This document shows positions 1 to 8,907 of a stretch of 64,000 bases of DNA, piece by piece. Made by a program: the position numbers and the translations under genes. Within the stretch, counting starts at the first letter, position 1. Every line of letters starts with the position of its first letter. The notes beneath the pieces are model-generated. The model was not told where the DNA came from, did no database searches, and saw only the letters and a list, made by a program, of their open reading frames with translations. The stretch is taken from positions 744,001 through 808,000 of the forward strand of contig JAJHOH010000001.1 in the NCBI GenBank assembly GCA_021651055.1, read 5' to 3'. Origin of the DNA: Candidatus Manganitrophus morganii (GTDB taxonomy: Bacteria > Nitrospirota > Nitrospiria > SBBL01 > Manganitrophaceae).

Positions 1-1504
1 CGCGGCGGACGCTCTTCGGATCGGTCACGTCCATCGCCACCGCCGTCGCATTCACCTCGCCGGCCTTCTTGTTGATCTCATCGACGAGCATTTGGGTCTT
101 CTTCAAATCGATGTCGGAGAGAACCACCATCGCCCCCGCCTCGACGAACGCCGCCGCAATGGCGCGCCCGATCCCGCCGGCAGCGCCGGTGACGAGCACG
201 ATTCTCCGGGAGAATTCTTTCTCCGGCGGCAGGAGCGTCAGCTTGAAGTTCTCCATCGGCCAGTATTCGAAGTCGCAGATCTCGCGGGTGGTGATCGACC
301 GGTACGCCTCGATCCCGGCGGCGGCCTCGATCACCGACATCGTGTGAAGATAGAGATCGCGCGGAATCCGCGTCGCCCGCCGATCTTTGCCGGTGGTGAA
401 CATCCCGATGCCGGGGATCAGAACGACGCGCGGGTTCGGATCGAGCATGGTCACCCCGGGTGTCTTATACTTTTCAAAGTAGGAAATGTACTTTTCCCGA
501 TAAGCCTCGCATCCCTTCCGGATCTTCTCCCGGAGTTTCTCCGGATCGCCCGGCTTCTTCGTATCGACGAAGAGCGGCCACGGCTTGGTGTGCATCAGGT
601 GATCCGGCGTGAAGGGGCCGATCTGGGTCAGCCGTCTTGCCTCTTCCGAACCGGCAAACTTCAATACCGCCGGCGCATCTTCATACTGCAGCACCATTCG
701 TTTCTCTGGTGGCCGCCCCTTTACCTGAGCCATTCGGCTCACCTCGCCGCGCAGGGTGGGCGCCACCTCGGCCGCCACGGCATGCCGCTCGGCATGGGAG
801 AGCGCCGGCACTTTCATTCCACCCAAGGTAAGCTTTCCCCGTCCTTTCTTCGCTGCATACCGCTCGGCTTGGGTGACCATGGAGATTGTGAGGTCATACG
901 CTTCCTTCGCCGTCTCGCCCCAGGTGATCAGGCCATGTTTGTCGAGGATGATCGCCTTGAGATTGGGATTTTTCTGATAGGCCTCCCCGACCCACTTCGA
1001 GAGGAGAAACCCCGGCCGGATGTAATCGACGACCGCCACCTCCTTTCCATAGACCTCTTCAACCACTTTCGGACTGTCCGGGGTATCGGTGAGGGCACAG
1101 ATCGCGTCGGCGTGGGTATGATAAATGTGTGGAGAAGGGAGGAATGCATGGAGAAGGGTTTCGATCGACGGCTTCGGCGCGCCCGGCTCTAAGACCGACT
1201 TCATCTGGTAGGCGACCATCTCCTCATCGGTCATCGCCTCCCGTTTCATCAACGGAAGGAGATCGTCGAGGCGGAGCGGGGTAAAGTTCTTCGCGGCGAT
1301 CGTCCGCATGTCCGACCCGCTCCCTTTGATCCAGAGAATCCGGACCGGGGCGCCGGTATGATCCTTACCATTCACCTTGATCGACGAATTCCCCCCGCCC
1401 CACAACACCAGGTTGGGATTCGCCCCGATGATCCGGGAGGTATACACGACCAAATCGACCCCCGTCAACCCCTTCGCATCCCGATCCGACCAGAGACTTT
1501 CCAT
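1..1504 (-). CDS. Bifunctional class II aldolase / short-chain dehydrogenase (RhaD-ADH type), 3' end outside window
   Basis: About 501 residues are visible from an ATG at 1504; the C-terminus lies beyond base 1. The N-terminal half is a class II aldolase/adducin domain: GGGNSS near residues 36-41 (phosphate-binding loop) and HTHAD at about 129-133 (metal-binding histidines). From about residue 430 a Rossmann fold begins with TGAAGGIG, the NAD(P)-binding signature of short-chain dehydrogenases. This order matches the rhamnulose-1-phosphate aldolase/alcohol dehydrogenase fusion family (roughly 700 residues), which splits a sugar 1-phosphate into dihydroxyacetone phosphate and an aldehyde and then acts on the aldehyde. 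No rhamnose isomerase or kinase is visible, so the true substrate is unknown. A GGAGGG-like ribosome site precedes the ATG. The Rossmann active-site YxxxK lies outside the window. Confidence 0.88.
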   Translation of the reverse strand, partial: MESLWSDRDAKGLTGVDLVVYTSRIIGANPNLVLWGGGNSSIKVNGKDHTGAPVRILWIKGSGSDMRTIAAKNFTPLRLDDLLPLMKREAMTDEEMVAYQMKSVLEPGAPKPSIETLLHAFLPSPHIYHTHADAICALTDTPDSPKVVEEVYGKEVAVVDYIRPGFLLSKWVGEAYQKNPNLKAIILDKHGLITWGETAKEAYDLTISMVTQAERYAAKKGRGKLTLGGMKVPALSHAERHAVAAEVAPTLRGEVSRMAQVKGRPPEKRMVLQYEDAPAVLKFAGSEEARRLTQIGPFTPDHLMHTKPWPLFVDTKKPGDPEKLREKIRKGCEAYREKYISYFEKYKTPGVTMLDPNPRVVLIPGIGMFTTGKDRRATRIPRDLYLHTMSVIEAAAGIEAYRSITTREICDFEYWPMENFKLTLLPPEKEFSRRIVLVTGAAGGIGRAIAAAFVEAGAMVVLSDIDLKKTQMLVDEINKKAGEVNATAVAMDVTDPKSVRR

Positions 1505-1619
1505 GAGCCCTCCTCAAGAAGATAGAATGGGGCCTATCGTAGCGGACGGACCGAAGGGTGTCAAGATTTTGATTGGGGGACGATTGCCGGGAGAAAGAGG
1601 AATGAATGAACCGAGCCGC

Positions 1620-2726
1620 CTACTGCGCGACGAGATCAGGCCAAGCGGCGTCGTTGTTGTTGACCATCGCAGCGGTCCATTCGGCCATCGAAATGCCGTT
1701 CAGCCGCAAATCGAAGAAAGCGGGGTCGAGCAGGATGGTATGCATTTCCCCAGAAATGAAAAAACGATGCAGCCGATCTCCGACACGGCTAACCATGTCG
1801 TCGGTGACTTGCCGAAGCAACGCTTCGAACCCAGGCCCATCTAAAAAGAGAAAGGCTTGAAGGACAAGATCCCGAAGAGAAGAGAACATTCCGACACGCA
1901 GGTTCGGATCGCGGCTGAGGGCCCACTCATAAAGATAGGCCGGTTGCTCCGGGCAGCGGGTGCAGCCGGCCGGGAAAAACTGGGGAAAGGACCAGTTCCG
2001 CTCACGCTGCAACCTTTCGATGGAGTCGTTTACATTCTGGATTCCGGGGCCGGAGTCGCTCAAGACCCAGTTGCTCTGAGCGGGAAAAACCAGCTTGGCC
2101 ATCATCATTGCGAAGAGGGTCCCATACCCCCCGGCGCTGGATCCGGCCACCAGCACCTTCTCCGGGCTGGGAAACGCTCGTTGCATGGCGGTCGCGGCCG
2201 CGCCGAGGTTCGCAAGCCCATGATGATAAGCGGTCACATCTCCGTACTGGACCACATTGTCACCGCTGAAGACCGACCCATCGCAATAGGAAACAAACAC
2301 GATGTTCCAATCTTTAAACGGATTGTCGGGGCGTGACGCATCCAAGATCCCGCCTGCGGAGGAGCGCTCGGCCGTGGCGCGGGCCGTCGGAAAGTCCAGG
2401 CAGGTGAATCTGCTCCAACAGGCTCCCCCGCCCTGGAGATAGAATAAGACATTGCTGGATGCGCCGCGGCGGATGCTGATCTGGTATTCAGATCCGAAAA
2501 GGCAAATGGCCCGTCCCTCCGCCGGATTGAAAAAAAGGACTTCCCACTCGGCTTGCTGTTCTCTTCTCGATTCCGTTTGGCCTAAAAATTTTTCGATGCC
2601 GGTCGCTTGAATATCTTGCACAATGGAAAGCGCTGGGGGCACGGCGTCTCCGGAAGAATCGCCCCCGGAGCCACAGCCGGAGAAAATACAGAGCACAATC
2701 AGAAAGACCCATCTCGAAATGCTCAT
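1620..2726 (-). CDS. Pectinacetylesterase/NOTUM-family lipoprotein
   Basis: The chosen start (2726) gives a short lipoprotein signal with lipobox FSGC (Cys18) followed by a Gly/Ser-rich tether; the open frame extends upstream to 2873 but that part does not look like protein. The mature part has an oxyanion-type FYLQGGGACW motif, the nucleophile elbow AGSSAGGYGT (Ser near 195) and a late FISGEMHT stretch that can supply the catalytic His. This set is characteristic of the pectinacetylesterase family (alpha/beta hydrolase fold, serine esterases). In bacteria the substrate is rarely known, so pectin should not be assumed. It is probably anchored in the outer membrane or periplasm. The gene is monocistronic and sits 115 bp upstream of the aldolase/dehydrogenase gene on the same strand. 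Confidence 0.75.
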   Translation of the reverse strand: MSISRWVFLIVLCIFSGCGSGGDSSGDAVPPALSIVQDIQATGIEKFLGQTESRREQQAEWEVLFFNPAEGRAICLFGSEYQISIRRGASSNVLFYLQGGGACWSRFTCLDFPTARATAERSSAGGILDASRPDNPFKDWNIVFVSYCDGSVFSGDNVVQYGDVTAYHHGLANLGAAATAMQRAFPSPEKVLVAGSSAGGYGTLFAMMMAKLVFPAQSNWVLSDSGPGIQNVNDSIERLQRERNWSFPQFFPAGCTRCPEQPAYLYEWALSRDPNLRVGMFSSLRDLVLQAFLFLDGPGFEALLRQVTDDMVSRVGDRLHRFFISGEMHTILLDPAFFDLRLNGISMAEWTAAMVNNNDAAWPDLVAQ

Positions 2727-3043
2727 AAAACAATGCTCGCGCGACATGGTGAAGGGTGATCTTTGATATCGGCCAATGCAGCCGCCGCGAGGAATCTGGA
2801 AGTATCTAAAGTCTAGAATAATCCGATCTCTCGATGCAAGGCGGCTTCGGAGCGAGGCCGTAATGCAGAGCAACTCATTCCCTATTGCTTTATGACGATC
2901 GAATCGCGGGAAAGATCGGTCTTCGATTCTGAATTGTGATCACGGTTGGAATGGTGCGGGCTTGATGAGGATCGGTATCCCGATCAAATGGGATCGGCAT
3001 GCCCCGACGAATGACTCACTTCAGGACATCGGTTTTCCCTCAT
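2727..3043. other. Intergenic gap between two minus-strand genes
   Basis: About 317 bases with no open frame that looks coding. It holds the leader of the esterase gene and, around 2970-3005, a short inverted repeat of GATCGG/CCGATC units. I see no clear terminator or promoter of consensus quality. Confidence 0.4.
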
Positions 3044-3916
3044 TCAGGGAGCACACCGTTCGCCTCCTGAAAAACTAAATAACGGCGGATTGAATTGGGA
3101 GCCTTGGCAGGGATTTCCGTTTCGATCGACGCAGGTGATCACGCCGGTCATCCCCGACTCAAACCGCCCCTCGGAAGAAGCATCGGCCGTGGTGACCGTG
3201 CAGGTCGACCCTCCTCCGAAATCCTCACTCATCGTCATCCGATAGGAGCCGACGGCATTTCCAACCATTTGTCCGTTGGCGTCCGTCGTGGAATTAATCG
3301 TAAAGAAAATGTTGAAATTCTGCTCACCATTAATGTCGAGGTCGAATCCGTATTCAATCTGATGAACCTTGAGGGTTCCGAATGAGTCCGATCGGTGTTG
3401 ATAAAACGGTTGTCCCACCCCTCCTAAACTCGGCGGGCTGGCAATAATGCCGGGATTATTCGGATCATCGATTCCCAAAGGAATGATTTGATAGATCGAT
3501 CCCTTGGTTTGACAAGGATAGGGGAAGGGAGGGCCGTTGACGTCATTCGGGCCGCAGGGGGCGCCCCTCCCAAAGCGGTTATCGGCCACATTAAATCCGC
3601 CGGGAAGGCCGGGATCAAATTGGGAGGAGCAAAAATCTCCGAAGGCGCCGGGAGAACAGTCGTCGTTCGGATTAAACGGATCACTGGTGTCGGCATAGGG
3701 ACCCGTCGCGCCCCCAAAATTCCCGCAGCTCCCGGCATTTCCCCCCGAACAAGCAACGCCGGGGGCGTCGCTGGTGGAGAGATTCTTATTGCCGTTGTTG
3801 TTGACCCCCATCCCGGTATTGACGGTCAAGGTCTTGTTGACCTGATTTCCCGCCCCCGATGTGAAATCCGGAAAGGCGAGGAGAAAAACGATCGAGAAAA
3901 GAAAAATGATTTTCAT
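3044..3916 (-). CDS. Secreted hypothetical protein, Asn/Gly-rich
   Basis: 290 residues starting with a classical Sec signal (MKIIFLF..., hydrophobic core, likely cleavage near TSGAG, residues 20-23). The first mature third is low-complexity and rich in N, G, S, D and P with several Cys residues (CSGG, CGNFG, CSPG, CSSQ). The second half alternates hydrophobic and polar residues like a beta-sandwich, and the last part carries paired cysteines (STCTV, TCVD, NPCQG, GERCAP). No family is recognised. Preceded by an AAGGGCG ribosome site and a plausible promoter at 3951-3979. It is likely exported and disulphide-stabilised. Function unknown. Confidence 0.7.
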   Translation of the reverse strand: MKIIFLFSIVFLLAFPDFTSGAGNQVNKTLTVNTGMGVNNNGNKNLSTSDAPGVACSGGNAGSCGNFGGATGPYADTSDPFNPNDDCSPGAFGDFCSSQFDPGLPGGFNVADNRFGRGAPCGPNDVNGPPFPYPCQTKGSIYQIIPLGIDDPNNPGIIASPPSLGGVGQPFYQHRSDSFGTLKVHQIEYGFDLDINGEQNFNIFFTINSTTDANGQMVGNAVGSYRMTMSEDFGGGSTCTVTTADASSEGRFESGMTGVITCVDRNGNPCQGSQFNPPLFSFSGGERCAP

Positions 3917-3950
3917 ATCGCCCTTATCTTGGTCACAAAGGTTCGTTCTT

Positions 3951-3979
3951 ATCTAACCATTAGACTAAAAATTTGTAAA
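3951..3979 (-). promoter_or_regulatory. Putative sigma70-type promoter for the secreted protein gene
   Basis: On the minus strand TTTACA (3979-3974) is followed after 17 bases by TTAGAT (3956-3951). The -35 is good and the -10 weak. It lies in an AT-rich patch about 35 bases upstream of the ATG at 3916. Confidence 0.4.
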
Positions 3980-4248
3980 TAAAAACAGTAACTTAAAGCT
4001 TATTAGCCACTGAACTCTCCATTGCAATTTAAGGTTAGCGATCTTCAGGGGAATGAAGCTCCATAGTGTGATCTCCCGTTATCAAAAAGCTGACATTAAG
4101 GGAAAATTGGACTGAGATGTCGCTGAGGAACTTCCCGAGGGACGATAGGATAAACCGGTAAAATAGGTTCGCCGCCCCCCCATCTACTTGCAGGAGGTTT
4201 GTCAGGAAGCAAATCCACCTTCTAAAAGGTCCCGTTTCGTCTTTTTCC

Positions 4249-4278
4249 TTGAAATGGCCCTACGGTATACGATATAGA
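4249..4278 (+). promoter_or_regulatory. Putative sigma70-type promoter for the S8 protease gene
   Basis: TTGAAA (4249-4254), 18-base spacer, TATAGA (4273-4278). It would give a leader of about 50 bases before the GTG at 4338. The 3917-4337 gap is otherwise AT-rich, holds the divergent promoter of the neighbouring gene, and has no coding frame. Confidence 0.45.
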
Positions 4279-4337
4279 TATCCCACCCCGACCAGCGCAC
4301 CGTAAGGCGAGCAACACGGGGAGGAAAACGGGAGCCG

Positions 4338-7265
4338 GTGAAAAATATTTCGATCCTTTTCTTCTGGAACCTTAAGCGGTTTAGGGTGGGCCTTTTTCTG
4401 GCGGCATTGTTGGCGGTCAGTCTCGTCGCAACGGCGGAGACAACCGATGTCGCCGAGAAAAAACGGGCGACCCTCGACCCCCGGCTGCAGCGGTTCCTTC
4501 TCACCCCTCCTTCGGAGCGACCCAAACTTCAGAAATCGCTCTCCATGAAGCTCGAGGAAAAGGAAGCGGCGACCATCGACGTCTTGATCGGGTTCTCCGG
4601 CGAGGCCGACCTCTCTTCGATCCCCGGTCTCGTCCTTCGGAGCCGGATCGGCAACGTGGCAAGCGCCACGGTCACCCCCGAGGCACTGGAAGCGGTGGCG
4701 GAGAACCAAGCGGTCCGCTACATCGAACCGGCCGTCCGTCTTAAGCGCCACAACGATATCGCCATCGCCGCCTCTTCCGGAGCTGGCGGCATTCTGGACG
4801 CTGGCGATCCTATCCCCCTTCCATTTGACGCTCAAGCCGGACAATCCTTGACGATCTCGATGCACGCTGGCGCAGGTCAGGAGGGCACATTTGATCCTGT
4901 CTTGGCAATTTGCCAGGATAGTGAGTGCAATACCACCCTCGCCACGGATGATAATTCCGGACCCGGCTCCGACGCCCAACTGACATTCACTTTTCCAACG
5001 ACTGGAACCTTCTTCATCGTCGTCTCCGAAAAAATGGGAAGAGCCGGGATTTTCCGATTGATCCTTCATAATGATCAAACCAGAGGTGTTCCCTTGGGCA
5101 TCGGCGCGCAACCTCTTCACAGAATCGGCCTGGAAGGCCAGGGGGTAATCGTCGGGGTGCTCGACTCGGGAATCAACTGGTGCCATGGCGATTTTATCGA
5201 CGATACGACAGGAGGCTCGCGTATCCGCTTCCTTTGGGACCAAAACCTAACCCCGGATCGGGATGGAGAGTTGGCGGTCGACGTTGGAAATGATGGCAAT
5301 ACCGCCAACGACTACGGCGTGGAGTATACCGCCGCCCAGATCGATGCCGCTCTTAATGCAGGAGATTGTGTTCTAGGGGATCCAGCGAACCGACGGGTCC
5401 GCAGCGCCGACAGACTTGGACACGGAACACACGTAGCGGGAATCGCGGCCGGAGATGGATCGGCAACGAATGGGCAGGAGCCGCCCGGAAAATACAGAGG
5501 GGTAGCGCCGAAAGCTGATTTGATTGTCATTAAGTTGAAAGAGGGAGAGGAGGAAGGATTCTCTGAGGGCACCGGCATCATCGATGGGATCGCTTATCTT
5601 GCAGCAAAAGCCAAGGCGCTGAATCAACCGGTGGTGGCAAATTTGAGCCTGGGCAATCACGGTGGCCCGCTTGATGGAACCGGCCTACTCGACCAGGTCG
5701 TCCAGAGTTCGGTCGGACCCGGCCAAGTCATCGTCGCTTCGGCGGGAAATGAACGGTTCTTTCCGATTCATGCCGAAGGAACGATTGCTGCTAACGCATC
5801 GGACACCTTGGCCGTAGATCTCTCCAACTGCCATTCACCTGATTGTACCGATATTGGGATTAATTTCTGGTACGACAGCGGGGATGCCTATACGATCACG
5901 GTCAGTGCGCCGAATGGAACACAGCTTTCCGCCGACGATGGAGCCACCCGCTCCGCCATTATCGACGGATCAATCGTCCGGATATTCAATGCCACTTCCT
6001 CTCCTCCAAATGGAGATAAGAATAGCTCGGTATTCTTCAGCGGTCGGGGAAGCGGCACATTCGTTTGGTCGGTAACGCTACAAAGAAGGGAAAACAGAGG
6101 GAGTGGAAAGTGGGACGCATGGGCTCTCTCCGATCTTGGAGAGATCTTTTTCAGAGATCATGTTCCGAGATATCCAGATCTGTCGGTCGCCGGAACAGTC
6201 GCAACCCCGGGCTCCTCATACGGCGCGATCACTGTAGGCGCTCACCCCATCAAGTTCCGTTGGGACAGTCCAGCCGGGACTCAACAATACATGCCGGCCT
6301 TCATAGACTTCGGCCGAGTCTTCGTTTTCTCCTCCAATGGCCCGACGAGAGATGGCCGGATCAAACCTGATGTGACGGCACCCAGTTTCGTCATGTCTAC
6401 AGCTTCAGCCGACTGTCCCGCCTCCAACTGCTTACCTGAAAGACTCGCGTCCGATGGGCGACATCGAATTGAGGGTGGAACAAGTGTGTCGGCTCCCATG
6501 GTGACCGGAGCCGTCGCCCTGATCCTTCAAGCCGATCCGACCAACTTTCCCCGGCCGCTTTTACAGAATACCGCCACGCAGGATGTCTTGACCGGTACGG
6601 ACCTCCCCAACAACATCTGGGGCCATGGGAAGGCCAGCCTCCTCAATGCCTTCAGCGCGCTGGAGTCCGACCAGCCCCCCACCGTCAGCCTCAGCGCCGG
6701 CCCGATCGATGAGACGACCGTCACCTTCACGGCAGCGGCCTCCGATCCCGATCCGGAGGACAGCATCGCCGAATACCTCTGGGACTTCGACGGTGACGGC
6801 GCCACCGACGCGATCACCACCATCCCGACGGTCAGCCGGGAATATACCTCCGGCGGCGCCTACACGGCGAAAGTGATCGCGGTCGATCAACGGGGAAAGA
6901 ACGCGGAAGCCATGACATCGGTCACCGTCACCGCATCGGCCTCGGATGACGGCCGCGGCTGTTTCATCGCCACGGCGGCGTATGGAAGCTATCTGGACAC
7001 TCACGTCCAAACCCTCAGAACATTTCGGGATGAGGTGTTGATGCCGTCGGCCTTGGGGAAGACTTTCGTTGACTTCTACTATGTCTGGAGTCCCGACGCG
7101 GCCCGGTTCATCGCCCGGCGTCCCCTGCTCAAAGGGGCGACCCGGCTCGCCCTGACGCCGGTGGTCTTTACCCTGGAATATCCGCGGCTTTCGGGAGGGA
7201 TCTTACTGGCGGGGGCATTGATGTTTAGTGTTGTCCTTCTAAAACGAGACCGGCGACGCGCCTAA
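4338..7265 (+). CDS. Secreted S8 (subtilisin-like) serine protease with PPC, PKD and CFI-box C-terminal domains
   Basis: 975 residues, GTG start with an upstream GGGAG. Order: signal peptide (about 1-33); an inhibitor I9-like propeptide region ending near 135; a pre-peptidase-C-type beta domain (about 150-245, DPVLAIC... TFFIVV); the subtilase catalytic domain with Asp276 (VLDSG), His362 (GHGTHVAG) and Ser716 (GGTSVSAP); a PKD domain (about 778-860); and a C-terminal CFIATAAYGS box (Cys about 875) with a final hydrophobic segment and basic tail (RDRRR). The CFI box is a recurrent C-terminal tag of surface proteins in environmental bacteria and may be a sorting or anchoring signal. The catalytic triad is complete. 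The stop codon overlaps the convergent radical SAM gene by 4 bases. Probable role: extracellular protein degradation. Confidence 0.92.
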   Translation: MKNISILFFWNLKRFRVGLFLAALLAVSLVATAETTDVAEKKRATLDPRLQRFLLTPPSERPKLQKSLSMKLEEKEAATIDVLIGFSGEADLSSIPGLVLRSRIGNVASATVTPEALEAVAENQAVRYIEPAVRLKRHNDIAIAASSGAGGILDAGDPIPLPFDAQAGQSLTISMHAGAGQEGTFDPVLAICQDSECNTTLATDDNSGPGSDAQLTFTFPTTGTFFIVVSEKMGRAGIFRLILHNDQTRGVPLGIGAQPLHRIGLEGQGVIVGVLDSGINWCHGDFIDDTTGGSRIRFLWDQNLTPDRDGELAVDVGNDGNTANDYGVEYTAAQIDAALNAGDCVLGDPANRRVRSADRLGHGTHVAGIAAGDGSATNGQEPPGKYRGVAPKADLIVIKLKEGEEEGFSEGTGIIDGIAYLAAKAKALNQPVVANLSLGNHGGPLDGTGLLDQVVQSSVGPGQVIVASAGNERFFPIHAEGTIAANASDTLAVDLSNCHSPDCTDIGINFWYDSGDAYTITVSAPNGTQLSADDGATRSAIIDGSIVRIFNATSSPPNGDKNSSVFFSGRGSGTFVWSVTLQRRENRGSGKWDAWALSDLGEIFFRDHVPRYPDLSVAGTVATPGSSYGAITVGAHPIKFRWDSPAGTQQYMPAFIDFGRVFVFSSNGPTRDGRIKPDVTAPSFVMSTASADCPASNCLPERLASDGRHRIEGGTSVSAPMVTGAVALILQADPTNFPRPLLQNTATQDVLTGTDLPNNIWGHGKASLLNAFSALESDQPPTVSLSAGPIDETTVTFTAAASDPDPEDSIAEYLWDFDGDGATDAITTIPTVSREYTSGGAYTAKVIAVDQRGKNAEAMTSVTVTASASDDGRGCFIATAAYGSYLDTHVQTLRTFRDEVLMPSALGKTFVDFYYVWSPDAARFIARRPLLKGATRLALTPVVFTLEYPRLSGGILLAGALMFSVVLLKRDRRRA

Positions 7266-8719
7266 ATGATTTTCTCGGAATCATCCAGAACCGCGAACTG
7301 ATTCTCCGTCGGCTCCGCACAGCAAAACCACGGCTCGGTGAGGCGCGGCGGCTTCGGACGGTTCGGATCGACCGCCACGTCGATCTCTCGATGTAACCGT
7401 CCTTCCTTCGCGGCGACCGCCCGCTCCTTCAGCCGATAAAATATCGTCATCGGGTCCTCTTCCCCCTTCGTCCCTTCCTCGACCACGCGGCTCATTTCCT
7501 TTTGAAGCAGATCCATCCTCGGATCGGGATGGGTCCACTGATAAGTAAATGACTCCTGAATGAGCGGCCCCAGATGAGGGGCCATGCTCAATTCATTCAG
7601 GAAGAGAGAACCGGGAGGCACCAGAAGACGGATCGTAAATTGGACCGGATCGAGGTGGTCGACCAATCCCTCCTCTTCGACGAAATCGAACAACGCGACG
7701 GTATCATCAAGCGTCGTCCAAGGGGTAAACGGGACCAGCGACGGACGAAGGGCAATCCCCGCCGCTCGGACAATCTTCAACGCTTCCAGAATATCGGCCC
7801 GGGTGTGATTCTTCGCAAGATGGGTCAGGACCGTGTCGCTCAAGGACTCCGCCGCCGAGATGATGAATCGGCAGCCGAGCGCTGCAAATTCCGGAATGAG
7901 GGCGCGATGCTTTAGAAGGTGCTCCACCTTGGCCGTGAAATCGAACGTGATCTCCGGAAAGGCCGCATGCATCGCCCGGACGATCCGGAGCGAGTGGTTC
8001 GGGCCGTTGAGAAAATCGGGATCTCCGAAAGTGATGTGCGTCGTCCCAAGCCGAACGAGGCTTCGTATGTCCGCCAGAACGGTCTCATAGGGCACCAGAA
8101 AAAACCGCCCCTCATACACCGGCGGGATTGGGCAGTGGCGGCAGAGATGGCGGCAGCCCCGGCTCGCCTCGACGGAGCCGGCCGTCCGGCGGACGCCGTT
8201 TTCTTCAAGATGCGCATACTTCGCCAGAGGCGGCAGCGCCTCGCGGTCGGGAACCGCAAAGGACAAATGCGCGCGCAGCGGCGCTTGCCGCTCCTCCCCC
8301 CGGCTGACCCCGCCAATCGCATCGGATGAATCGGCCCGCCCCGCGGCGAGCCGGTCGATCAGCGCCAGCAGCGGCCCCTCATATTCGCCGCCGATCACCG
8401 AATCAGCTCCGTTCTTCAGAAGGTAGTCTTCATTGAGCGAGGCGTAGAGGCCGAAGAAAGCGACGTGGCAAGACGAATTGATCGCCCGAACCCGCTCCAA
8501 CACCCGCGCGCCGATCCGGAGCGCCGTGTGCATCGGGACGGAAATGCCGACAAACCGGGCGCGCGCGACCTTTTCGGGATCGAGTTTATCGACCGAGAGA
8601 TCGACCGCGTCGGGAAGATAACCGGCCCGCGCGAGAAATCCCAGCGGCATGGCGATCCCCACCGGCTGGTGTCCCAGCTCATAACAAGAAATGAGTAAAA
8701 TCTCCCCCCGCTTCTTCAT
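7262..8719 (-). CDS. CUAEP/CCAEP-tail radical SAM protein with N-terminal B12-binding-like domain
   Basis: 485 residues. The N-terminus (about 1-130) resembles a cobalamin-binding Rossmann domain (GISVPMHTA, DSVIGGEYEG). The radical SAM core starts with SRGCRHLCRHC, a CxxxCxxC cluster motif. The C-terminus contains PWFCCAEP about 20 residues before the end. This motif defines the CUAEP/CCAEP-tail radical SAM family, whose members have either selenocysteine-Cys-type or Cys-Cys tails; here both positions are plain Cys codons (TGC TGT). No biochemical role of this family is known to me. The promoter is at 8758-8786 and a GAGAGGG ribosome site precedes the ATG. It is transcribed alone, convergent to the S8 protease gene. 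Confidence 0.85.
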   Translation of the reverse strand: MKKRGEILLISCYELGHQPVGIAMPLGFLARAGYLPDAVDLSVDKLDPEKVARARFVGISVPMHTALRIGARVLERVRAINSSCHVAFFGLYASLNEDYLLKNGADSVIGGEYEGPLLALIDRLAAGRADSSDAIGGVSRGEERQAPLRAHLSFAVPDREALPPLAKYAHLEENGVRRTAGSVEASRGCRHLCRHCPIPPVYEGRFFLVPYETVLADIRSLVRLGTTHITFGDPDFLNGPNHSLRIVRAMHAAFPEITFDFTAKVEHLLKHRALIPEFAALGCRFIISAAESLSDTVLTHLAKNHTRADILEALKIVRAAGIALRPSLVPFTPWTTLDDTVALFDFVEEEGLVDHLDPVQFTIRLLVPPGSLFLNELSMAPHLGPLIQESFTYQWTHPDPRMDLLQKEMSRVVEEGTKGEEDPMTIFYRLKERAVAAKEGRLHREIDVAVDPNRPKPPRLTEPWFCCAEPTENQFAVLDDSEKII

Positions 8720-8757
8720 GACCCTCTCTTCCGACCTCCCGTGACGTTGGAAAGCTT

Positions 8758-8786
8758 ATTATAGAGGCTTCCCCTTCTCCGGGCAA
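8758..8786 (-). promoter_or_regulatory. Putative sigma70 promoter of the radical SAM gene
   Basis: TTGCCC (8786-8781), 17-base spacer, perfect TATAAT (8763-8758) on the minus strand, leaving a leader of about 30 bases with a good ribosome site before the ATG at 8719. Confidence 0.55.
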
Positions 8787-8872
8787 TCAGGTTCTTTTAC
8801 CCGGATCTGGGGTTCGGCGGCGCTTCCTGTTCGAAACCGCGCCTTTTATAAGACGCTCCCCGCTCCCCTTCC

Positions 8873-8900
8873 TTGTCAAATTTTACCGGGGTGGTATATT
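8873..8900 (+). promoter_or_regulatory. Putative promoter giving a leaderless GGDEF-EAL transcript
   Basis: TTGTCA (8873-8878), 16-base spacer, TATATT (8895-8900). Only 7 bases separate the -10 from the ATG at 8908 and no Shine-Dalgarno sequence is visible, so transcription should begin at or next to the A of the start codon. Confidence 0.55.
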
Positions 8901-8907
8901 AAATCAC

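Noticed and set aside
92-1192. 366-residue plus-strand open frame
   Set aside because: Antisense shadow of the aldolase/dehydrogenase gene; the minus strand carries clear family motifs and the plus product is Arg/His/Pro-rich without any motif.
7262-7330. Possible selenocysteine (in-frame TGA) in the radical SAM tail
   Set aside because: The CCAEP position reads TGC TGT, two ordinary Cys codons; no in-frame TGA or SECIS-like need.
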